Under the pieces are notes generated by a model. That model was not told where the DNA came from and did no database searches. It saw only the letters and a list, made by a program, of their open reading frames with translations. Shown here one piece after another: positions 8,363 through 17,100 of a DNA stretch of 64,000 bases. Numbering within the stretch: the first letter of the stretch is position 1; the number at the start of each line of letters is the position of its first letter. The position numbers were made by a program, and so were the translations under genes. Source of the DNA: Pseudobacteroides cellulosolvens ATCC 35603 = DSM 2933 (lineage in GTDB: Bacteria > Bacillota > Clostridia > Acetivibrionales > DSM-2933); assembly GCF_001262605.1 (NCBI RefSeq), contig NZ_LGTC01000001.1:2089501-2153500 (forward strand), given 5' to 3'.

Positions 8363-8934
8363 TCTTTCACCCCTGAAAAAACATATTCGAAACTACTCAC
8401 ATTTGTGGTTTGACCATGGATGCCGTTGCACTTCATCATTTCAACAAGCTCTTCAGGTTCTACTAAAACAGTTTTCTCACCAAGGCTTCTTTCAAAAACA
8501 TAAATAAACTTGGATACTACTGAGCTTGGTCTAAATTCCTGAATAACTATTCTGCCCCCCTGTTTAAGTATCCTTGCTGCCTCTTTAACAGTATCCTGCT
8601 TACTTCTTATATGGTGCAGGCAATCCCGCATACACACAACATTGAAATAGTTGTTTTCTACCGAAATATTCTCTGCTGATGCGTTAATTATTTTTAGTCC
8701 GGGGCATTTTTTCAAGGCAATTTGCGTCATTGGAGTACTTGGATCAATTACGGTAACTTCTGCATTCCTATGGTGCATTATTTTTGCCAATGTTCCGGTA
8801 CCACCGCCCACATCTGCCACCTTTAGCCCTTCTAAATCACCTATATGGTCAAGAAGAAGAGATTCATTGGAAAGTCCGGTAATTTCCATAAAAGCATCAT
8901 AAAACCTTGATAGTTTGTTAAATAAAAAGCTCAT
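8350..8934 (-). CDS. Class I SAM-dependent methyltransferase (first of operon)
   Basis: A compact methyltransferase of 194 residues from the ATG at 8934, which has AAGGA seven bases upstream. A TTG at 8949 with GAGGAAG is an alternative. Motifs: LKVADVGGGTGTLAKIM, VIDPSTPMTQIA, FNVVCMRDCLHHI and ILKQGGRIVIQEF. The HHI motif and RFYD N-terminus resemble menaquinone/ubiquinone-type UbiE methyltransferases, but the protein is shorter. It is the first enzyme gene after the XRE regulator (spacing 49 bases) and overlaps the second methyltransferase gene. Substrate unknown. Confidence 0.8.
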   Translation of the reverse strand: MSFLFNKLSRFYDAFMEITGLSNESLLLDHIGDLEGLKVADVGGGTGTLAKIMHHRNAEVTVIDPSTPMTQIALKKCPGLKIINASAENISVENNYFNVVCMRDCLHHIRSKQDTVKEAARILKQGGRIVIQEFRPSSVVSKFIYVFERSLGEKTVLVEPEELVEMMKCNGIHGQTTNVSSFEYVFSGVKEWGE

Positions 8935-8983
8935 ATTCTCATCCTTCAATACTTCCTCTTAATAATTGCATTTCATTCCTTAA

Positions 8984-9442
8984 TTACTTTTCATCAAGCG
9001 TTAATTCATCAAGCCTTTTTCTCATATAGTCATAGTCAAAAGATGAGCATATTCTCCTATTTTCTTTGTCAAGAATCCTATAATGCTTGGAGATAATGTT
9101 CTGCTGTATCTTTAGCTCATTTTTTAATTCAATATCCACCCACCATATCTTTCCACCCATAGTTTTTTCATAGCTGGCTTCACACTTGTCAAATGCCAAT
9201 GTGGTTATAATATCCTGGGGATGACCGCCAAATATCATTTCAAGAACCTCGCTGTCTTTGAATATGGTGCACAAGGCAACTGCACCCATCCATCCGAGAC
9301 TTGCCCGCCCTTTCTCAATTTGTATGAGCGTCTTTTTAGATATGCCTAAAACCTCAGCCATTTTATCCTGCGTATAATCCCTTTCATATCTTATAAGTTT
9401 AAGCTTTACATCTATATTCCTAATAAATTCATCTCTCGTCAT
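8984..9442 (-). CDS. XRE-family transcriptional regulator of the methyltransferase/radical SAM operon
   Basis: A 152-residue protein. Residues about 10-65 form a Cro/C1-type helix-turn-helix: YERDYTQDKMAEVLGISKKT and LIQIEKGRASLGW. The C-terminal 85 residues contain MGGKIWWVDIELKNE and a helical tail (FDYDYMRKRLDELTLDEK); I do not recognise a defined sensor domain. It is the leader gene of the operon. A nearly perfect 22-bp-armed palindrome ending one base before the ATG contains its ribosome binding site, pointing to autoregulation. Confidence 0.85.
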   Translation of the reverse strand: MTRDEFIRNIDVKLKLIRYERDYTQDKMAEVLGISKKTLIQIEKGRASLGWMGAVALCTIFKDSEVLEMIFGGHPQDIITTLAFDKCEASYEKTMGGKIWWVDIELKNELKIQQNIISKHYRILDKENRRICSSFDYDYMRKRLDELTLDEK

Positions 9443-9443
9443 A

Positions 9444-9491
9444 ACAAAGTTACTCCTTTAGTGTAATTTTACACTAAAGGAGTAACTTTGT
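9444..9491 (-). promoter_or_regulatory. 22-bp-armed palindrome: operator and/or RBS-sequestering hairpin
   Basis: Arms 9444-9465 and 9470-9491 are exact reverse complements (ACAAAGTTACTCCTTTAGTG and onward). In the leftward transcript the second arm contains AAGGAG, ten bases from the regulator's ATG. As RNA this would be a very stable hairpin burying the ribosome binding site; as DNA it has the two-fold symmetry expected for an XRE-dimer operator. The sequence shows the symmetry; the function is inferred. Confidence 0.75.
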
Positions 9492-9572
9492 AAATACGTA
9501 TATGACTTTAATTATCTCTTTTGCTGTATTCCACCAACTGCTTCATTTCTTTATACAGCTAACTTTTAAATA

Positions 9573-9764
9573 CTACTCATTATCCTTATTAAGCAGGGAT
9601 TTTATAGCTCTGGCCAATACCTCAGTAGAATCTGAGCTGTTCATTGCATCCTTTATCTTATCCTCCCTATTCTTTATTTGTTTTTCCGCAGAAGAATGCT
9701 TTGTTTTCTCATGATTATTTGCATTTTCATTTTTACTTTCATTTTTACTTTCATTTTTGCTCAT
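9573..9764 (-). CDS. Small hydrophilic repeat protein
   Basis: A 63-residue charged protein from the ATG at 9764, which has GGGAGAG seven bases upstream. The frame stays open for 30 more codons 5' but without a ribosome binding site. The N-terminus is an SKNESKNESKNEN repeat of 12-bp units. The rest (DKIKDAMNSSDSTEVLARAI) is predicted helical. No signal peptide or membrane segment. I recognise no family. It lies 80 bases before the palindrome of the XRE regulator and downstream of the HtrA gene's terminator, so it is probably transcribed alone. Confidence 0.5.
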   Translation of the reverse strand: MSKNESKNESKNENANNHEKTKHSSAEKQIKNREDKIKDAMNSSDSTEVLARAIKSLLNKDNE

Positions 9765-9870
9765 TGCCAATCTCTCCCTCACCTTTTTCGCAAAACATAA
9801 TAGCATATTCAAAACTTTATATATATAATTATCGGATTTCTTTATAAAAAACATTATTTCATAGAAATAA

Positions 9871-9908
9871 AAAAAGATGTTGAGGCTTTTATGCCAACAA
9901 CACCTTTT
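9871..9908 (-). terminator. Intrinsic terminator after the HtrA gene
   Basis: Leftward, AAAAGGTGTTG...GGC pairs with GCC...CAACATCTTTT (one wobble and a small internal bulge) around ATAAAA, followed by a T-run. It begins 13 bases beyond the HtrA stop codon. Confidence 0.7.
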
Positions 9909-9920
9909 AAATGTTCCATC

Positions 9921-11468
9921 TTACTTTTTAACTACGCCCTTGTCCTCTGATAACTGCACTTGCAGTGTGAGAGTCTCTCCATCTCTGTAAACTACTACCG
10001 CAACAGTATCACCAGGCTTATGTTTCACTTTGAGTTCATTAATTTCCTCAACTGATTTTACAGCTTTTCCATCAAACTTGGTAATTATATCTCCGGCTTT
10101 TATTCCGCCTTTGTAAGCACCGGAGAAAGGTGTAACCTGTGCAACCAATACTCCCATAGGAACATCATACTGCTTTGCTACTTCCTCATTGAAATTCGGA
10201 TCACTTTCGATTCCAAGAAGCGGTCTTCCCTTAACATATTTAAACTCCATAAGACTGTCGGTAATTTCCTTGGCTTTATTAATCGGGATTGCAAAGCCAA
10301 GTCCTTCATAACCGTTTTCTCCGATTTTCGCAGTATTTATACCTATTACCTGTCCCTTTGAATTTAACAATGCTCCACCGCTGTTTCCAGGGTTTATAGC
10401 TGCGTCTGTCTGAATAAGCCTGAGCTCCTTGCCATCATCTATAGGAATTGTCCTGTTCACACCGCTTATAACTCCTACTGTTACAGATCCCATATATTCA
10501 AGACCTGCAGGATTACCAATTGCTACTGCCAATTCCCCGATCTTCAGATTATCTGAATTCCCAAACTCAACAGCAGGAAGGTTTGTTGCATTTATTTTAA
10601 TTACAGCCAAATCAGTCTTTTCATCTCCACCGATAATATCCGCTTCATATGGCTTATCCTTCTGGCTAGGCAGTATAACCTCAAGCTTTGCATTACTTCC
10701 ACGAACACTTTCTGCTGCTGCTTTCACAACATGATAATTTGTCATGATGTAACCGTCGGGCTTTATAATGATACCAGAGCCTTCAGACTTTCCTTCCTGG
10801 CTCATATCGAAAATAAAGCTTTTTGTTTTGTATGTTACCCTTATTCCTACGATTGAAGGGCTAACCTTTTCAGCAATTGCCGTTACTGCAGAATCTTCAG
10901 TCTGAACAATTTCTACCTTCTTAATTGTTCCAGCATTTTCATTGGTGCCTGATGATGTATTAGAATTGTCACTGCTTCCTATAAAGTTACTGAAAAAGCT
11001 TTTGGATGAAGGCTGCACAGCTGGTGCTAAAAACTGAAAATATGATCCTACAATTGTACCGCCTATCATTGAACTTACTACAGCAACAATAACAAGCTGT
11101 AATATACTAGGATTTCTAGTCTTTCTGGGCTTTTTAACAGACTCTGTATAGAATGTGCCCTTTTTCATGCTGTCACCAGGATTGCTGCCATATGAATTCC
11201 CAGAGTTTTCTTCGCTTCTTGTATTGTTGTAACTTACCGCTTCTACGCTGCTAACTTGAACTATATCGCTTGGACCTCCCTGAGAGGTAACTTCAACTGC
11301 TTCACTAAATGTATCCGTATTAGCATTAAATTCATTAATTTCACCCTCATTATAAGGGTTTGCATTAAATTCATTTCCTCCGGCCGCTTGGTAATTTGAA
11401 TTTGTGTCATTCCCTGACACAGGTTCTTTCTTCTCGAATTCATTATTTCCAAAATTCATATCATCCAT
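9921..11468 (-). CDS. Membrane-anchored HtrA/DegP-type serine protease
   Basis: A 515-residue S1C protease. The cytoplasmic N-terminus (residues 1-120) is Asn/Ser/Gly-rich. A transmembrane segment spans about 122-145 (LQLVIVAVVSSMIGGTIVG). The trypsin-like domain carries the triad His246 (MTNYHVV), Asp286 (TDLAVIKI) and Ser363 (NPGNSGGAL). One C-terminal PDZ domain (about 410-505) contains GIKAGDIITKFDGKAV. It degrades or refolds misfolded extracytoplasmic proteins. It follows a response regulator and histidine kinase on the same strand, 130 bases after the kinase, resembling the WalRK-HtrA and CssRS-HtrA arrangements. The sequence between kinase and protease could hold a separate promoter. 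Very close in type to the protease at 50956-52098. Confidence 0.93.
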   Translation of the reverse strand: MDDMNFGNNEFEKKEPVSGNDTNSNYQAAGGNEFNANPYNEGEINEFNANTDTFSEAVEVTSQGGPSDIVQVSSVEAVSYNNTRSEENSGNSYGSNPGDSMKKGTFYTESVKKPRKTRNPSILQLVIVAVVSSMIGGTIVGSYFQFLAPAVQPSSKSFFSNFIGSSDNSNTSSGTNENAGTIKKVEIVQTEDSAVTAIAEKVSPSIVGIRVTYKTKSFIFDMSQEGKSEGSGIIIKPDGYIMTNYHVVKAAAESVRGSNAKLEVILPSQKDKPYEADIIGGDEKTDLAVIKINATNLPAVEFGNSDNLKIGELAVAIGNPAGLEYMGSVTVGVISGVNRTIPIDDGKELRLIQTDAAINPGNSGGALLNSKGQVIGINTAKIGENGYEGLGFAIPINKAKEITDSLMEFKYVKGRPLLGIESDPNFNEEVAKQYDVPMGVLVAQVTPFSGAYKGGIKAGDIITKFDGKAVKSVEEINELKVKHKPGDTVAVVVYRDGETLTLQVQLSEDKGVVKK

Positions 11469-11598
11469 TATTAAAACTCCTCTCCAGTTATTAAGCTGTT
11501 TGTTTGTAATTATGAATATTTAAATACAGAAAATTTATCAACTTAAATCCTATAATACTATTTTAAGAAACTATTTTTAAAAAAATATGAACAAATTG

Positions 11599-13131
11599 TT
11601 AACTTTGAGACCCTTTATCAGCTGATTTATTTAAAGTAAATGTGAACTTTGCCCCATGACCAGGCTCACTTTCAACAGATATCTCCTGTCCATGCTCTGA
11701 AATGATATTTTTTACAATTGCAAGGCCCAAACCAGTCCCTGACTTGTCTTTCCCCCTTGATTTGTCTGCTTTATAAAACCTATCCCAAATAAGGCTTATC
11801 TCATCTTTATCGATTCCCGGCCCGTTATCCTCTATTGATACGCATATCTTATCCCTTTTCTTAATGGTACTTATTTTTATCTTACCATCTTCCTGGGTAA
11901 ATTTAACGGCATTATGGACTAAATTCAGTATAACCCTTTCTATGGAATCCACATCACCATTTACATACATGTCCTCCGATTCAAAATAGGCTTCTATGTC
12001 GATATTTTTACTTACAAGAAGGCTTTCTATCTTTATTACCGTCCTTCTTATGAGTTCGTTAATGTTAAAATCAATAAGGTTTAGCTTAACTTCTCCACCC
12101 TCCATCCTGGCAAGATCCAAAAGATCGTTTACCAATCTATTCATCCGGTTAACTTCATCCCTCACAATTGTAAGGTAATAATCCTGTCTTTCAAACGGAA
12201 TAGTCCCATCAAGTATACCTTCAATAAACCCTCTTATGGAAGTCATCGGAGTCCTGAGTTCATGGGAAACATTGGCAATAAACCCTCTTCTCATCTCCTC
12301 CAGGTTCCTTAATGCTTCAATCATATTGTTAAAGCTCACTGCCAGTTCCCCTATTTCGTCTTGGGACTTTATGTTAAGACGTTTCTGGAACTCACCTCCT
12401 GCTATAACCCTTGCAGCTTCATTAATCTCTTTTAAAGGCTTGGATATCCTTCTCGAGAACACATAAGCCAATAATATGACGATAATGACGGAAATACCCA
12501 CCGCATAAAAATAGAACATTATAATTGACCTCTGAAGTTCATAAACATCAGGAATTGAAGTACTTAAATATACGGCACCAATAAATTCATTTCCCATATT
12601 GTCTTTTATTCTGATGGGTTTTTCTATGGTTAGCCTTCTTTCTCCAAACAGCCCGTACAAGTCGTTTTTCTCCACCACATCACTACCTGATAACATAACC
12701 TTACGGTACTGCTTTTCATCCGGTAATCTGAATCTTTTATTTTCAAAAACAAGTTTCCTTGTTACATCATGCATTTCACTTGAATTAAGCTCGGGTTTTG
12801 CAAATCCAATATACCCTTGTTCATCTACAATCCATACATAGGAATGAGTATACTGTCTTACTTTTTCCATTTCGTTTGTAACGATTTTTTGAAGATACGC
12901 CTCTATATACTGTCTTAACAAATAATCATTCCCAACTATATCCAAATCATAGGTTGCATAATCATAAAAAGCAGCGATAATGCTATCTGCATTGCGCTTT
13001 AAGTCACTCTCCTTCTCGGAGTAGACGAAACTATCAAGCATAAAATACAGCATAATTCCGGTTATGGAAAAGCTTATTATAATTATTGAAATAAAAAGAA
13101 CTATTAGCTTGCTGAAAATTGATTTGAACAT
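11599..13131 (-). CDS. Two-component sensor histidine kinase
   Basis: About 510 residues from the ATG at 13131 (GAGGTG just upstream); the frame starts five codons earlier without a ribosome binding site. Two transmembrane segments (about 6-28 and 170-192) flank an extracytoplasmic sensor of about 140 residues. A HAMP linker follows (RRISKPLKEINEAARVIAGG), then HisKA with His290 in NVSHELRTPMTS, and an HATPase domain with N box (NLVHNAVKFT), DNGPGIDKDE and GTGLGLAIVKNI. The architecture is of the ResE/PhoR/WalK class but no PAS domain is evident. It lies 43 bases downstream of its OmpR-type partner and upstream of HtrA, suggesting cell-envelope stress sensing. Confidence 0.93.
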   Translation of the reverse strand: MFKSIFSKLIVLFISIIIISFSITGIMLYFMLDSFVYSEKESDLKRNADSIIAAFYDYATYDLDIVGNDYLLRQYIEAYLQKIVTNEMEKVRQYTHSYVWIVDEQGYIGFAKPELNSSEMHDVTRKLVFENKRFRLPDEKQYRKVMLSGSDVVEKNDLYGLFGERRLTIEKPIRIKDNMGNEFIGAVYLSTSIPDVYELQRSIIMFYFYAVGISVIIVILLAYVFSRRISKPLKEINEAARVIAGGEFQKRLNIKSQDEIGELAVSFNNMIEALRNLEEMRRGFIANVSHELRTPMTSIRGFIEGILDGTIPFERQDYYLTIVRDEVNRMNRLVNDLLDLARMEGGEVKLNLIDFNINELIRRTVIKIESLLVSKNIDIEAYFESEDMYVNGDVDSIERVILNLVHNAVKFTQEDGKIKISTIKKRDKICVSIEDNGPGIDKDEISLIWDRFYKADKSRGKDKSGTGLGLAIVKNIISEHGQEISVESEPGHGAKFTFTLNKSADKGSQS

Positions 13132-13174
13132 AAAACACCTCTGCATAGCTATAAATGACTATAGAATAGCTTTA

Positions 13175-13861
13175 CTATTTCACTTCGAACTTGTAGCCAA
13201 CACCCCATACAGTCTTTAATTGCCATATTTGATTATCTATCTCCATTTTTTCACGCAATCTTTTTACATGGACATCAACAGTCCTTGAGTCACCATAAAA
13301 GTCAAACCCCCAAACCTGTTCCAAAAGCTGCTCTCTGGTAAAAACCTTATTGGGATTAGATGCAAGAAAAAACAACAACTCCAATTCTTTTGGGGTGAAT
13401 TCAATTTCCTTACCGTTCACCCTTGCCGAATAGTTGGTTCTATTTATAACCAGGTTTGGATATACAACCTCCTGAACATCTATTTCCTTATGCTCATACC
13501 TTCTTAATACTGCCTTGACCCTAGCTACAAGCTCCTTAGGCTCAAAAGGTTTTACCATGTAATCGTCTGCTCCTAATTCCAACCCAAGTACCTTGTCAAA
13601 AGTTTCTCCCTTTGCAGTAAGCATTATTATGGGAATACTGCTGATTTTTCTTATCTCACGGCACACCTGCCAACCATCCGCTCCCGGAAGCATTATATCC
13701 AGTATGACTATGCTAGGGGTATTCTCCTTAAAAGCATCTAATGCTTTTATACCATTATAAACAGGATATGCCTCAAATCCTTCCTTTTCCAAGTACAGTC
13801 GTATTAACTCACAAATATTTATGTCATCATCAACAATTAAAACCTTTGTTTTATTGGTCAT
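13175..13861 (-). CDS. OmpR-family response regulator
   Basis: 228 residues from the ATG at 13861 (AAGGCGG nine bases before); an upstream ATG at 13891 lacks a ribosome binding site. The receiver domain has the DDD acidic pocket (VLIVDDDINI), phospho-acceptor Asp55 (VILDIMLPGADG), Thr in MLTAKG and Lys in YMVKPFEP. The C-terminal winged helix contains FTPKELELLFFLASNP and DVHVKRLREKM. It is the first gene of the regulator-kinase-HtrA set and presumably the DNA-binding output. Two hairpins lie in its leader. Confidence 0.95.
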   Translation of the reverse strand: MTNKTKVLIVDDDINICELIRLYLEKEGFEAYPVYNGIKALDAFKENTPSIVILDIMLPGADGWQVCREIRKISSIPIIMLTAKGETFDKVLGLELGADDYMVKPFEPKELVARVKAVLRRYEHKEIDVQEVVYPNLVINRTNYSARVNGKEIEFTPKELELLFFLASNPNKVFTREQLLEQVWGFDFYGDSRTVDVHVKRLREKMEIDNQIWQLKTVWGVGYKFEVK

Positions 13862-13897
13862 ATATTCTACCGCCTTTGCAGTTTTGTTCATGTCTAG

Positions 13898-13980
13898 GAA
13901 ATTGTAGTGTATTCACACTACAATTTCTCACGACAACAATCAAGGTTGACAAAATCAATTCTTGATTTTGTTCAATTATA
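13898..13980 (-). promoter_or_regulatory. Promoter and twin hairpins upstream of the response regulator
   Basis: Read leftward, an extended -10 (TGGTATAAT, hexamer at 13975-13980) is followed by two perfect inverted repeats: CAAAATCAA/TTGATTTTG around three bases (13950-13970), and GAAATTGTAGTGT/ACACTACAATTTC around ATTC (13898-13927). They could be operators or leader hairpins. No good -35 is visible, consistent with an extended -10 or activator-dependent promoter. Confidence 0.5.
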
Positions 13981-14165
13981 CCATACCGGTTTGAAACAAT
14001 CATTATTTAAAATGTAAAAGAATTTTAAAATTTCAAACATAAATCCCAAGGCTTAGGAATCAGGTCTCTCTGTATTATCCACTCCATATCATTATTGACA
14101 CCCAATAAATACAAATATATAATTTATGTTTGAATGATGTAACATGAAAGGATTGGTTACAATAT

Positions 14166-17100
14166 ATGAACCGTAATAAAATACTATGCACTGTTTTAGC
14201 TTTCTTCACACTTGTATCAAGCTTTCCGTCAAACTCATCCGGTTCAGATTTTAAAGATGATGCAAGCCCATCACCTTTAGTTACAATAACTGACTCCAAT
14301 GACACTAACAGGTTATTGATTAAATATAAAAAACAAAAAAAGAATTCATTATCCAAAGATAGTATTATCAAAAAGCTGAAAAATATTAAGTTTCAGCATT
14401 ATAATAAACTTTCAGGGACAGAAACCCTTGAGTTTTCTAACAGAAAAGAGCTGGAAACTGCCGTTAAACTGCTGGAAGATGACTCTAACATTGAATATGT
14501 TCAGCCCGATTATAAATTATATAAAAACGGAAGCATTCAAGATCCTTATTTTAACAATCAATGGGGTCTTGGCAACTCCGGTCAGGATATAAACGGAACC
14601 TCTGGCTTGCAAGGCTTTGATATCAATGTAGCAAGCGTATGGGAATCCATTGGAATAAACAATAATATCCTGGTAGGAGTGCTTGATACCGGAATAGACA
14701 TAAACCATGAGGATCTTAAAGATTCAATTTATAAAAGTCCGGATGCTATTCTAAATACATATGATGATGATAATAACGGATACATAGATGATTATTGCGG
14801 CTGGGATTTTATAAACTCAGACAGCAGCGTTTATGATGGAGAAGAAGATGTTCACGGAACCCATATTGCCGGAATTATCGCGGCAGGTGCTAACTCTGTA
14901 GGAATCAGAGGTGTCGCCAGCGGAGTTAAAATTGTACCCTTAAAATTCATGAACGGTGTGGCAGGCTACACCAGCGATTTATTGGAAGCAATTGAATACG
15001 CAAAAAAAATAGGCGTAAAAATAGTGAACTGTAGTTTTAGCGATACCCATTACAACTATGCATTAGAACAGGCAATAAAAAATTCAGGCATGCTTTTTGT
15101 ATGTAGTGCAGGAAATGAAAATAGTAATACCCCTTCATATCCTGCATCCTACAGACTTCCAAACCTGATTTCGGTAGGTGCAGTTAATAACAAGGGAAGC
15201 CTGGCTTCATTCTCCAACTATGGGCAGCTTGTTGATGTAGCTGCACCTGGAGTTGGCATATTCAGTACTCTTCCCAATAATTCATATGGATTCAGCTATG
15301 GTACATCTGTTGCAGCACCTTTTGTATCAGGTATTGCCGCACTCCTTTTGAGCTATAACACAAATTTCAATGCGTATGATCTATCTAATATTATAAAAAA
15401 CACTGTAAATACCAAATTTACCAATTTAAATGGATATATAGCTTCAGGAGGGATTGTAGACGCAAAGAACGCCCTGGAATATGCAAAATCCTATATTCCC
15501 CCAGTATCACCTACAAGTACTGTACCTGCCACAAGTACAGTTACACCTTCTCCAACACCAAATGTCCAGCCAGGTACATGGATTATGAGATCAGTATTAG
15601 ATTGCGGAAATAAAATTTTATCTAAAGTATCCTTAAACGATAAAATATATGCAATTGATATCAATGGTAATGTTCATTCCTATGATCAAGGTACAGACAA
15701 ATGGACAAAGTCGGGTACCATAGATACTAATATTATAGATTTAAGCCATAAGCCAATTTTAGTAGCCCTTGATAATAAAATATATATTATAGCCGGCAAT
15801 GCAAAAAATGTATATGAATATGACCCATCCAGCGGAAAGATAAACGAGAAGGCTCCTGCTTTGTTCAACAGAACAGGCGGTGCTGCAGTCGCCTATAATG
15901 ATAAAATATATGTATCAGGCGGAGAAGATCCTTTAAGTTCTAAGGCTTTTGAAGTTTACAATCCCTCTAATGACAACTGGTCACAGTTACCCGGCATGCA
16001 ATATGACAGATCCTCTCATTCCATTACTGTTTGCGGAACCAAAATATATTCAATGGGAGGTATCGCTTATCCAAACCTTATAGAGGAATATGATTTTAAT
16101 GAAGGTAAGTGGAATGCTCTTGCCAGTGCACCATTAGCCATTAATTCCACAACAGCTGCCGCAATTGGCAGCAAAATATATCTAAGCTGCAAGGGAGATA
16201 GTACCGGCTTTGATTTATGGGAATATGACGTCTTAGCATGCAGTTGGACAAAAATAGAAAAAATACCTATGTATACAGCCCTTTCTCTGTTTAGTATTAA
16301 TAATAAATTATATGCTTTAGGTGAAAGCCCTAATGGCAACAAAGCAGCTTTAGCAGAATATACCTTTGAAGCGACGCCATCAGTAACCCCAAGTCCATCA
16401 TCTGCTTCAGCTACTCCTACCTTAAGCAATCAGGGAAATAGAACAATATCCGGCAAGGTTACTTTGAAGGATATAAACCTAAAAAAAGACCTTTCAATAG
16501 AAGTTTTCGCAGAACAGGATACAGGGAAGTCTTATACTGCCAACATCACACTGAAAAGAGATTCTCAATCTCAAAACTACTCCATAGCTATACCCAAAAC
16601 AGAAATATCTGGAAATTACAGGATAGGATATTACATAACCTCAGAAGACAGCAATCTTCAAAAAACCGGTTATTACAGCTTTGATGGAAGTGCGTTTGAT
16701 TCTGATCTTGCTTCTGTACTAAATTTAAACGGTAATGATATTACAAATATAGATTTGAACTTACTTAAAAAGAAAACTATTGCAGGTACTATATCCCTTC
16801 CAAATGGAAGCAGAGCTCCGGCAGGAGGTACTACCGTTTATTTGGAATTGGGATTTCCAGATGATGCATATAAAAATTCCAGACATAAACCGGATTATGT
16901 ATATAATAAGACAGTTGTAATACCTGAAAACCAAACTTGTGTACCATTCAGCTTCTCAGTAATTGAAAACAACAATAAATATAAATATGTTTTAGGCTAT
17001 GAAACAAACTCCGAAGGCTGCGTTATATCAGGATTTTACAATACAACTGGAACAGTATCAAAAAAGAACAGTGCAGGTTTCATTGATGTAAGTTCATCGG

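Noticed and set aside
9459..13927. Shared TAGTGT...ACACTA half sites in the palindromes at 9444-9491 and 13898-13927
   Set aside because: Spacings differ (six versus four bases) and the flanks are unrelated, so a common regulator is not supported.
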